From assembly GCA_045130235.1 (NCBI GenBank), contig JBGUPJ010000015.1, forward strand, positions 1-34,380: DNA of 34,380 bases, written 5' to 3'. The notes below the pieces were generated by a model, which did not search any database, was not told the origin of the DNA, and saw only the letters and a program-made list of their open reading frames with translations. Of the stretch, positions 25,657 to 32,627 are shown piece by piece. Position numbers and translations under genes: made by a program. Numbering within the stretch: the stretch's first letter is position 1; every line of letters begins with the position of its first letter. This DNA is from UBA1756 sp045130235 (GTDB lineage: Bacteria; Bacteroidota; Bacteroidia; Bacteroidales; WCHB1-69).

Positions 25657-26115
25657 ATGAAAAAGTTTGTCACCATATTGTTGTCGTTTTGCCTTTTCAC
25701 CCAGGTGGTGGCCCAAACAAATGTCAATTTCCAAACCATCGACCGGATTGAAATGTATTATCTCGACGAATTATGTTCTTTTGATTTTAATTACCTAAAG
25801 TCAAAAGAGACGATAACCATTGGCGACAAAGAGTACGGGAAAGTTTGTGCCTATCCGCTTTCCGATACAACAGCGGCGAATATTATACAAATGATAAAAG
25901 CCGCCTTTTTTGACAACTCACCCATCGTCAGGAAGAACAGTGAGGAAGTGGAAACCGGTCAACCCGTGATTAGCATCACATGCTATTCTAAAGGGAAAAA
26001 TGTTTACAGCAAACGAATCTGTCATGAAATTGATTACCTCTTTTCTTCTGAATACCTGAACTTGATAGAAGAGCTGAAGTTGTTGAATCAGAGATGCCAG
26101 GGAGCGGAAAACTGA
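25657..26115 (+). CDS. Small secreted protein of unknown function
   Basis: The product is 152 aa. Signal peptide about 1-19 (MKKFVTILLSFCLFTQVVAQ). The mature part has NFQTIDRIEMYYLDEL and later VISITCYSKGKNVYSKRICHEIDYLF, a beta-then-alpha pattern with no family I can name. It has a strong promoter of its own and is divergent from the YD-repeat gene, so the two may be a pair, but that is only positional. Confidence 0.65.
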   Translation: MKKFVTILLSFCLFTQVVAQTNVNFQTIDRIEMYYLDELCSFDFNYLKSKETITIGDKEYGKVCAYPLSDTTAANIIQMIKAAFFDNSPIVRKNSEEVETGQPVISITCYSKGKNVYSKRICHEIDYLFSSEYLNLIEELKLLNQRCQGAEN

Positions 26116-26131
26116 AATGTTTGTGACAAAA

Positions 26132-26190
26132 GTTGGAAAAGTGTAAAATATTGCCAATTTTTATGTTGGAAAAGTGTAATGCTTTGCCAA
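26132..26190 (+). repeat. Two 26-bp direct repeats (33-bp period)
   Basis: Units at 26132-26157 and 26165-26190 share their first 15 bases (GTTGGAAAAGTGTAA) and end TTGCCAA, with 22 of 26 positions identical. Each has TTGG near one end and CCAA at the other, so each unit is itself an imperfect dyad. They lie just upstream of the DUF3795 stub and may be an operator. Confidence 0.6.
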
Positions 26191-26217
26191 ATGTAAAATG
26201 ATAATTAAATAAGAGAC

Positions 26218-26337
26218 ATGAATATAATGATTGCATGCTGTGGCATTAACTGCGAGACCTGTGAGGCTCGCATCGCCACGATGAAAAACGACGACAAAAT
26301 GCGCGTTGAGGTTGCCAAGAAATGGTGCGGTTTATGA
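26218..26337 (+). pseudogene. Truncated DUF3795-type zinc-ribbon protein (N-terminus only)
   Basis: The product is 39 aa: MIACCGINCETCEARIAT then MKNDDKMRVEVAKKWCGL. The Cys pair CCGINCETC matches the start of DUF3795 proteins, normally about 100 residues or more with further cysteines. The frame stops at TGA (26335-26337), which overlaps the ATG of the next fragment in the sequence ATGA. The rest of the domain is missing, so it is called a 5' remnant. Confidence 0.55.
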
Positions 26338-26405
26338 GCAATAGTTTCAACATCCGTCCGGCGAAGCCCGAGGCGGCGCTGAAGCGGTTTGCGGGGGAAA
26401 GATAG
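26334..26405 (+). pseudogene. Internally deleted GNAT acetyltransferase remnant (23 aa)
   Basis: ATG at 26334 to TAG at 26405 reads MSNSFNIRPAKPEAALKRFA and then GER. It joins the first about 14 residues of a GNAT like the intact gene at 22725 (FTIRPAKPEEA) to that gene's last residues (EEALKRFAGE) in frame, with about 140 codons missing. The two joint points carry the same short GAGGCG sequence in the intact copy, so a deletion between direct repeats is likely. It has no active site and is surely non-functional as an acetyltransferase. Confidence 0.75.
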
Positions 26406-26443
26406 GTGATCGCTTACACTGATGTGGGCAAGGAAGGCGGCTG

Positions 26444-28825
26444 CTACAGTTTCCTCAGCAGCGGCGACCGGCTCAGATCTGTGGGATTGGTGCCCATCAC
26501 CCCTTCCGGCACGGGCATCTTGAGCTTTTTGAAATGCTTCACCCAGTATTTGGGCAAGTTTCCGTCGGCATCGCGCCAGTTCATCGGAGCCGCTTTGAAA
26601 AGATGTCGGTCACTCCCCGATTCATAGCTGTCGTCGTCAAGAAAGCACTCGTAAATCAATTCTGAGCAGTACAGCGCACCATTGTCGGGCAGGAAGGCTT
26701 CGTCGTAAGGCTGTCCTATGAAAGAACGGGCGCGAATCAGCACAGATTCCAAATCAAAAAGGGTAAACTCTGGTCGAAAAATGTCGGGAGCGGGCTGATT
26801 ATACGAATACAGATAAGGTCGTCTGGAAACGCCGTGTTCCGGAATGGCATCGATGATCCAAACGGTATCCCCTACGCTCTCCACAAGCGCCACGTGCGTA
26901 TATTGCCCGGTGCTTTCTTTCACCGCGGCGCCCATTCCTTCCGTGTCGCGGAAGAAGAGCAGGTCGCCAGGACGCAGAAAAAAGAAAGCACTCAAATGCT
27001 TGCGCAACATCATACTGTCGGGCATCATCGGACGCAAAGCCTTCCACATCACAGGTTGGTATGAGACAAAAGCTGCTTCACGCCAGCTGATATACATCGG
27101 CAACAGCCAAGGGAAATAGTAGCCGCAGTCGGCATCACTGCTGCCTTCCATCGTAAGCGTATCACCGTTACGGTTGACAAAAGTAACCGTATAACCACTA
27201 TAAGTGGTGCACTCGCTATTCCTCTTAAAAACCTCTTCCAGATTCACCTCCCCCTCTCGCAGACCAAAGTCCTTGGTCGACGGGAACAGGGCATAGCACT
27301 CGCCCAAGCGCAGCAACGCTTGCTCGACACTGTCGGCATCGAAACAACGGGCAGTATGGGGGGCATTCTCCACGGTATTCATTTCTTCTCTCAGGAGTTT
27401 TCCTTGCCGAGTATAGCTCACCATGTGATTCTTATAGTGGAAGCAACCGCCATTGTAGGTGTTGATGGTCACGCTCTCCAGACCGCTCTGCACGAAAGTC
27501 GCTGTCGGGTGCTGGTATATGTAGGGCTTAACATGCCCAAAGGTGTCAACACTATATGTTTTTTCGTCATAGCTCAAAATGATGATACGGTCATCACGGT
27601 CAAAATCAGGCATTATTCTCCAGATATGCAGTGGTTTTGCCAATCTGTACCAGCCATACGCATCCTGAAGATAGATACTTTTGCCATCTGTTCGCCACAA
27701 ACGCCCCCCATGGCTAATAGTAGGGAGGACTTTTTCGGCACTGGCCCCATACTTTGTATATTTTTCAAGAAGAGCGTTGAAGTCATCCTCCAACGTCCGT
27801 TCGGTGGTAAAGAAACCGCAAGTGTCAGTCCGACCATCAGGGGCTACGCGCACCACGCCGTCGGGAGTGCTGAGATAGACTTGTCCATTGACTGTGCCGC
27901 AGATGCTGTATGCGGATTGGCAACCGTCTTTGACAACCTGCCAGTGTTCCATATCCTCCATCAGAACCAACTGTCCGTCTTTAGTGATCACCCATAGTTT
28001 ATCCAAAACAGGATCCACCTCGTATGAAGCTACGGATAAAGGAAGTGATTGCCAGTGGGGTTCGCGGCCGAATTCGGTGTGTGCTGTCGTTCTACTCTCC
28101 GTAACGATAAGCCACTGTTTCCAAAGCCGGATGCGATTAATCCAAGTGTCCTGATAGTTGTTTTTCTCTAAAAGGTTTTGGTCCAACGGAGTTTCGATCT
28201 GTTTGACTGTACGCCAATTGTTATCGGTATAGTATAGCCCGTTGCCATAGGTTCCGGCAAAACCGTTGGTGGCATTGGTCATAAAAAGAGCATGAATGCC
28301 ATCTTGGTCGTACTTTTGATTTACAAACGAGGGTTTCAGACGGGTAAAGGTGCGGCCTTCATCCTCGCTATAGGACAAGCTCTCAAAATCGCATCCGCTG
28401 GCTGAAGCCATCCATAATTTACCGTCGGGATGATAGCAGAAGCCGTGCACCCAAACCAGATCTGGATCTACCGACACGGTGTCCCAATGATGTCCACCGT
28501 CAGCGGTACGGCACACAAAACCGCCGGGTTGCAGGTAACCGGCGGCCACGGCTGTCTGGGAACCGAAGGCGGCCACCCGTTCAAAAGTCTCACCTGAAAG
28601 AAATTCTTCGTCATCAGGGAGCAATGCAGTTCGCCAAGTGGCGCCTATGCTGTCGGCCACCCAGATGTGCCCGCAACGCTCGGCAATCCACAATTGGCCG
28701 GTAGAAGAGACATCAATATGATAACCGCATTGTATTTTCAGGTCTGCGCGGCGGTCACGCTGCTGTGCCCACCCCACTTGCATGAACGCGCCCAGAATCG
28801 TCAGAAGCAAGACAATTTTTTTCAT
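26444..28825 (-). CDS. Secreted beta-propeller protein fused to a YiiX/peptidase-C92-like papain-fold domain
   Basis: The product is 793 aa. Signal peptide about 1-20 (MKKIVLLLTILGAFMQVGWAQ). Residues 30-450 form repeated BNR/Ycf48-like propeller blades: LWIAERCGHIWVADSIGATW, VCRTADGGHHWDTV, LSYSEDEGRTFTRL, LYYTDNNWRTV, LWVITKDGQLVL. Residues about 617-745 match the YiiX/YebB (PF05708, NlpC/P60 clan) domain: LRPGDLLFFRD, the catalytic His644 in YTHVALVES, IIDAIPEHGVSRRPYL, GQPYDEAFLPDNGALYCSELIYEC with nucleophile Cys720. Such enzymes cut amide or ester bonds in cell-wall or lipid substrates. The start at 28825 begins a good signal peptide; the longer frame from 28882 overlaps the promoter. 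Confidence 0.78.
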   Translation of the reverse strand: MKKIVLLLTILGAFMQVGWAQQRDRRADLKIQCGYHIDVSSTGQLWIAERCGHIWVADSIGATWRTALLPDDEEFLSGETFERVAAFGSQTAVAAGYLQPGGFVCRTADGGHHWDTVSVDPDLVWVHGFCYHPDGKLWMASASGCDFESLSYSEDEGRTFTRLKPSFVNQKYDQDGIHALFMTNATNGFAGTYGNGLYYTDNNWRTVKQIETPLDQNLLEKNNYQDTWINRIRLWKQWLIVTESRTTAHTEFGREPHWQSLPLSVASYEVDPVLDKLWVITKDGQLVLMEDMEHWQVVKDGCQSAYSICGTVNGQVYLSTPDGVVRVAPDGRTDTCGFFTTERTLEDDFNALLEKYTKYGASAEKVLPTISHGGRLWRTDGKSIYLQDAYGWYRLAKPLHIWRIMPDFDRDDRIIILSYDEKTYSVDTFGHVKPYIYQHPTATFVQSGLESVTINTYNGGCFHYKNHMVSYTRQGKLLREEMNTVENAPHTARCFDADSVEQALLRLGECYALFPSTKDFGLREGEVNLEEVFKRNSECTTYSGYTVTFVNRNGDTLTMEGSSDADCGYYFPWLLPMYISWREAAFVSYQPVMWKALRPMMPDSMMLRKHLSAFFFLRPGDLLFFRDTEGMGAAVKESTGQYTHVALVESVGDTVWIIDAIPEHGVSRRPYLYSYNQPAPDIFRPEFTLFDLESVLIRARSFIGQPYDEAFLPDNGALYCSELIYECFLDDDSYESGSDRHLFKAAPMNWRDADGNLPKYWVKHFKKLKMPVPEGVMGTNPTDLSRSPLLRKL

Positions 28826-28858
28826 ATTAAAAATTCTAAAAGCACCTTGTTGATGCGG

Positions 28859-28866
28859 CAAAAATA
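28859..28866 (-). promoter_or_regulatory. -7 promoter box (TATTTTTG) of the propeller-C92 gene
   Basis: The minus strand reads TATTTTTG, 33 nt before the ATG at 28825. Confidence 0.6.
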
Positions 28867-28976
28867 CAATTTTTTCAAACATTATTCATTTTGTCCATTG
28901 GTGTCAACAAAATTCTGCACAGAAAAGGAAAAAATATTTCGTTTTCTATGTAATATTTTGTATTTTTACGGCCGTT

Positions 28977-29536
28977 ATGGCAAAGAATTATTTTAAATCC
29001 TACATCTGGCTTCTGGAAACGATGGAAAGAAAATGGAAATCCGTTACAAGAGCTACCGCAAACCCGAGGAAGACGATTTGATAGTGGAACCCTATTTCCT
29101 CAAAGAATTCAAGCGGCGTTGGTACCTGTTCGGCTACAACGGCGATGCCGACGGACCGCACATGCTGGCGCTCGACAGGATGACGATGACCGACCTACTG
29201 CCCGACGATTTCGTGCTGCCCGACGAATTTTCGGCAAAGGATTATTTCAGCGGGATATACGGCGCAAGAGTGTATCCCAATATGAAAAAGGAATTGGTGA
29301 AACTGAAGGTTTGCGGGCTGCAAGTGCAGTATTTCCGCTCGCTGCCCTTACACACCACCCAAAAAGAAATAGAAACCCACGACAACTACAGCGTGTTCCA
29401 GTACTACCTCACACCCGACTACGACTTCGGGCAGGATGTGCTTTCGTTCGGCGACACGGTGGAAGTGCTGGGACCGAAGGAGTTGAGAAAAAGTATTAAA
29501 GAAATAATTAAAACATTAATTTTAAAATACAAATAA
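28977..29536 (+). pseudogene. WYL regulator with internal deletion and frameshift
   Basis: The ATG at 28977 opens MAKNYFKSYIWLLETM, the usual start of Bacteroidota WYL regulators, but then runs out of frame to a TGA at 29079-29081. The other frame, from an ATG at 29033, encodes MEIRYKSYRK, VEPYFLKEFKRRWYLFGYNG and the rest of a complete WYL/WCX region to 29536 (167 aa). About 130-150 codons, including most of the winged helix and the linker, are missing compared with the family and with the intact gene at 16438-17322. The short repeat ATGGAAA on both sides of the joint may have mediated the loss. The 167-aa WYL part could still be translated on its own. Its last 20 codons are AT-rich, like the following gene. 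Confidence 0.75.
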
Positions 29537-30205
29537 TTATGGCACAAATTGGTTATGGTTATGGAAGTGAGTTCCAGCTGTTAAGGTTTATGGGACGGCA
29601 CAGAAAGAAACTAGAAGAGATTATCTCAAAAACAATTGGTGAAACAGGAGTATTTGACTGGAAAGATTTTGAATATAGCAGTCACAATGTAAATATTGCC
29701 TGTGATTCAGAACTCAAAGGTTTATCATTCCTTAAAGGCCATCCTAAATTTGATGATGTATATAACGATTATTCGAATTATAAAATAAACAATCAAGATA
29801 CTTGGCAAAATTGGGATGCTGTGTTTACTTTGAATGGAGTTATATATCTTGTAGAAGCAAAAGCTTATGCAAATGAAATTGGTCCAGATAACAAAGTACA
29901 TGGTGGACATTCATACGATAATATACTCCGTTTTATGAAAGATATGTTGCCGCAACTGCCAATATCTGAAGAGTGGATGAAACGTTATTATCAATTAGCA
30001 AATAGGTTGGCGACTACAGCTTTACTTCAAAAACATGGAGTAAAAGCAAAAACACTTTGTATATATTTTGTTAATGGTTATAGAAAAAGAGTGGAAGAAG
30101 AACGAAAAATAAAAGAAGTTGATAATAAGAATACGTCGGTTGAAGAATTCAAGAAGGCGATAAAAAAAGAGTTAGATGAACTTGGTATTAAAAGTATTAA
30201 AGAAA
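29489..30205 (+). repeat. 16-bp direct repeat bracketing the AT-rich nuclease gene
   Basis: AAAAGTATTAAAGAAA occurs at 29489-29504 (end of the WYL gene) and again at 30190-30205 (near the end of the nuclease gene), 701 bp apart. Both copies are in coding sequence and encode K-S-I-K-E in each gene. Confidence 0.6.
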
Positions 30206-30279
30206 AAAAGATTTTGTCAGGTCTTTTAACTCCACCAGTATTAATAGATGCCGAATATGATTATTCAAATAAAAAATAA
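29539..30279 (+). CDS. PD-(D/E)XK-like nuclease, AT-rich, next to WYL gene
   Basis: The product is 246 aa. GYGYGSEFQLLRFMGRHR opens the protein (E11 conserved in this kind of domain), and NWDAVFTLNGVIYLVEAKA gives D93-x12-E106-A-K108, the core D...ExK pattern of the PD-(D/E)XK nuclease fold; metal binding and phosphodiester cleavage follow from the fold. The C-terminus is lysine-rich. It starts 2 bp after the WYL gene, so it was probably co-expressed with it. Its codons are visibly AT-rich compared with neighbours, which suggests recent transfer. No target is known; restriction or phage defence is inferred from the WYL pairing. Confidence 0.6.
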   Translation: MAQIGYGYGSEFQLLRFMGRHRKKLEEIISKTIGETGVFDWKDFEYSSHNVNIACDSELKGLSFLKGHPKFDDVYNDYSNYKINNQDTWQNWDAVFTLNGVIYLVEAKAYANEIGPDNKVHGGHSYDNILRFMKDMLPQLPISEEWMKRYYQLANRLATTALLQKHGVKAKTLCIYFVNGYRKRVEEERKIKEVDNKNTSVEEFKKAIKKELDELGIKSIKEKKILSGLLTPPVLIDAEYDYSNKK

Positions 30280-30280
30280 G

Positions 30281-30352
30281 AGGATCTTCGCCTTCTCCGA
30301 CACCCACGGCCGACACAGAGAACTGCAAGTGCCGAAGCAAACTGAAGATTAG
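30281..30352 (+). pseudogene. Metallophosphoesterase 5' remnant without a start codon
   Basis: In frame from 30281: RIFAFSDTHGRHRELQVPKQ, then TED and a TAG at 30350-30352. IFAFSDTHGRHREL is the N-terminal metal-binding block (D-x-H) of calcineurin-like phosphoesterases, whose next motif (GD...) is absent. The codons before it are the AAT AAG at the end of the nuclease gene, so its ATG was lost exactly at the nuclease boundary. Confidence 0.6.
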
Positions 30353-30780
30353 TTCAGCACCCTTTTCACCTCGTTGAAGCAGTGTTCGATGTCGGGCCAG
30401 AAGTAGATGGTTTCGAAGGCGGTCACCACGTCGAACGAGCCATCGGCGAACGGGAGGTTGGCGACATTGCCTTCCAAAACCTTGCAACGGCCTTCCCGAA
30501 TGGCTTTAACGTTCACTTTCGTTGATTTCTGTACGGACACTGGCGAAAAATCGATACCCGTCACTGTGCCTTTGGGGCAGCGTTTCAGCAGACGGGCGAT
30601 GTTGCCGCCGCCACCGCAGCCGATGTCGAGGATGTCAGCCACTTCGGAGATCGCGACCTCTGAAAGTCCCCATTCGGCCATTTTGGCGTGACCGCCGCCG
30701 TTCATCCCTTTTACCATTATGCGCCCGAAGAGCCCCTCCGGCTTTCTGGCGTTGCTGAAAAATTTGCTTAAAAGTCCCAT
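30349..30780 (-). pseudogene. C-terminally truncated class I SAM methyltransferase
   Basis: The product is 143 aa from the ATG at 30780. The SAM-binding motif ILDIGCGGGGNIARLL is at 50-65, then VTGIDFSPVSVQKS, LPFADGSFDVVTAFETIYFWPDIEHCFNEVKRVLN. Homologous methyltransferases continue with LKPGG and about 60 or more further residues that bind the substrate, which are missing. The stop (30349-30351) touches the stop of the phosphoesterase remnant, so both were cut at one junction. TATTTTTG lies 24 nt upstream. It may be expressed but is probably inactive. Confidence 0.7.
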
Positions 30781-30804
30781 ATCAAATACGTTTTTTTCTG
30801 ACGG

Positions 30805-30812
30805 CAAAAATA
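30805..30812 (-). promoter_or_regulatory. -7 promoter box (TATTTTTG) of the methyltransferase fragment
   Basis: The minus strand reads TATTTTTG, 25 nt before the ATG at 30780. It supports 30780 over the longer start at 30816, which precedes the box. Confidence 0.6.
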
Positions 30813-30873
30813 GCACCTAATCTTCTCCTAAATCATCCTCAATTATAGGGATTTTCGGATGGCGGTTTCACCA

Positions 30874-30916
30874 GTTTCCGCAACTCGGGCAAGGAATGGG
30901 GGTTTGGAATTTTTTG
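30874..30916. repeat. 43-nt repeat, copy A (downstream of serine hydrolase)
   Basis: Starts GTTTCCGCAACTC and ends ATTTTTTG. It aligns without gaps to copy B at 32409-32451, about 32 of 43 identical, and lies just beyond the 3' end of the serine hydrolase gene. Confidence 0.55.
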
Positions 30917-30943
30917 CGGGTCAAGGTCCAACTCACCCGAAAA

Positions 30944-32266
30944 CTAATTTTTCTTTCGTAAAACTAATTTCGCCCCGTATTGAAATAAAGTCATTGTATT
31001 CTTTTTCGGATTGAATTCCAATTTTGCACCTATCTGGTCGCACTTGAATTTGTCCTTGTCAACTGCCTCCAGCGGGATAGCATCTTCACCGATTTGCCCG
31101 ATCAATGTGTTTCCTTCTTTTTTGACAATAAAATCCAACCCTATTTTCTTAGAAACATACACGCCCAAATAAATATCCAAATCCTCCGAAGCCACATTAT
31201 AGAATTCTGGGATTTCGTAAGGTTTGCCGTAAACAGCGCCTAAAACTGCCTTTTTAATATCTCCGAGTTTAAAATTACACCCGTTAGAAGTCAAGGCATA
31301 CGTAATATTTCCGTCGGCAAAATGCGAATAAACAGAAACAAAACCATCTATGGCCCCCGTGTGTCCTAAACCAATATTTTCGCCAAAAGGAATTTCGAAC
31401 AGCCCGAGACCGTAGTCGTCCTTAATGGTTTTCATGATTTCGAGACTTTCATTAGTCAGAAGCCTTCCACCAAACAAAGCGTATGCGAATTTTGTCAAGT
31501 CGGTTGGCGTTGACACTATGGCACCTGCCCCCATCGGAACAGTCCAGTCCGTTTCGTTTTCTACCTTCCAAGAACCTAAGAAGCGGTATGACTTGCATTC
31601 GTTGTTGTTCGTATTGGTTTTTCCAAAAACGTATGTGTCGGTCAGACCAATTGGCTTGGCAATGTATTCCTGCAACAAGTCGGAATATGGTTTGGAGAAT
31701 GTCTTTTCAAGTATGTAGGTCAATAACACATAGTTCGAATTGCTGTAGTCGGCCTTGCTGTCGGGTTCGAAGTCGCTGCCCCCTTTTTCAATAATTGCCA
31801 GCATTTCGTTTTCTGTCTTTGGCTGCGTACACCAAGCCAGATAGTCATCGTCGTGTGTAAAATCGTGTATTCCGCTCCTATGGCTTAGCAGATGTCTGAT
31901 GGTTATTTTCTGTGAATTTGCGATTGTCGGAAACCATTTGTCAATCGTTTGGTCAAGGTCTATTTTCTTTTCTTCAACTGCCTTTAAAACCAGAACCGCT
32001 GTAAACGATTTCGAGACGGAACCAATTCTATATTTTGATTTTTCAGTTGCTTCTACATTGTTTTCCACATCAGCAAAGCCGACGGTTTTTGTGTAGATAA
32101 TCTCCCCGTTCTTCGCAACAGCAACACTTCCCATAAACTTGTTGTTTTCTTCAAGTTTACAGAAGTAATTGTCCAATTTTGCCTTGTCGAAAAGATCTTG
32201 TGCAAGAACGCTGCCATTCACTATTAGTAAGAGTATGAGCACTAATAATTTACGATACTGTTTCAT
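30944..32266 (-). CDS. Serine hydrolase, beta-lactamase/D-Ala-D-Ala peptidase (class C-like) family
   Basis: The product is 440 aa. Signal peptide about 1-22 (LLVLILLLIVNGSVLA). The three active-site elements are in order: SxxK as S83-V-S-K86 in RIGSVSKSFTA, YxN as Y174-S-N176 in DYSNSNY, and HTG at 302-304 (GLGHTGAIDGFV). The C-terminal about 350-440 is a beta-rich accessory domain. Such proteins hydrolyse D-amino-acid peptides, esters or beta-lactams; an antibiotic role is not shown. The start is at 32266, right after a structured leader (see 32275-32366). No neighbour suggests its substrate. The downstream repeat A and upstream repeat B bracket it. Confidence 0.88.
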   Translation of the reverse strand: MKQYRKLLVLILLLIVNGSVLAQDLFDKAKLDNYFCKLEENNKFMGSVAVAKNGEIIYTKTVGFADVENNVEATEKSKYRIGSVSKSFTAVLVLKAVEEKKIDLDQTIDKWFPTIANSQKITIRHLLSHRSGIHDFTHDDDYLAWCTQPKTENEMLAIIEKGGSDFEPDSKADYSNSNYVLLTYILEKTFSKPYSDLLQEYIAKPIGLTDTYVFGKTNTNNNECKSYRFLGSWKVENETDWTVPMGAGAIVSTPTDLTKFAYALFGGRLLTNESLEIMKTIKDDYGLGLFEIPFGENIGLGHTGAIDGFVSVYSHFADGNITYALTSNGCNFKLGDIKKAVLGAVYGKPYEIPEFYNVASEDLDIYLGVYVSKKIGLDFIVKKEGNTLIGQIGEDAIPLEAVDKDKFKCDQIGAKLEFNPKKNTMTLFQYGAKLVLRKKN

Positions 32267-32274
32267 ATAAACAA

Positions 32275-32366
32275 AGGGGACTCCTTTATAACATTTTCGC
32301 GACGTTCCATCCGACTCCGCCGAAGTCCGTTAAACAGAACCAGAAGATAACGACGTTGCAAATTTA
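32275..32366 (-). promoter_or_regulatory. Promoter plus conserved structured leader of the serine hydrolase gene
   Basis: Reading on the minus strand: promoter box TAAATTTG (32359-32366), core TTCTGTTTAACGGAC (32325-32339), a middle GGAGTC (32313-32318), then GGAGTCCCC ending 9 nt before the ATG. GGACTTC (32322-32328) can pair with GGAGTCC (32278-32284), or with the inner GGAGTC. The block aligns to 33587-33678 in front of the nitroreductase over its whole length. It is a candidate RNA regulatory leader or an IS-end relic. Confidence 0.5.
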
Positions 32367-32408
32367 CAATTTTTTTTGACATGCTACCCAAAGATTGCAA
32401 TGCCCCAA

Positions 32409-32451
32409 GTTTCCGCAACTCAGGCGAAGGCTTGTGTTGCGGGATTTTTTG
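32409..32451. repeat. 43-nt repeat, copy B with terminator-like hairpin
   Basis: Copy B of the repeat at 30874-30916. It contains CCGCAAC...GTTGCGG as a 7-bp stem followed by GATTTTTT, so on the plus strand it resembles an intrinsic terminator. The region 32367-32627 otherwise holds no gene; GGGACCTCTA at 32454-32463 is the inverse of 33668-33677. Confidence 0.55.
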
Positions 32452-32627
32452 TAGGGACCTCTAATTATTTCTTCCTGACTATTAGCTGATTACGAACCAA
32501 AATTCACTAAAACCGGCACCCGAAATTCCCGTTTGAGCCAATTCGCCACAAATGAACTTTTTATGACAAAAATCTTTCGCAACCCATTGTAATTCAAAGA
32601 ATTATTTGCAACGAATTTGAATAAGCA

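Noticed and set aside
26132..26190. CRISPR array
   Set aside because: Only two units with 7-nt spacing; spacers far too short and no cas genes.
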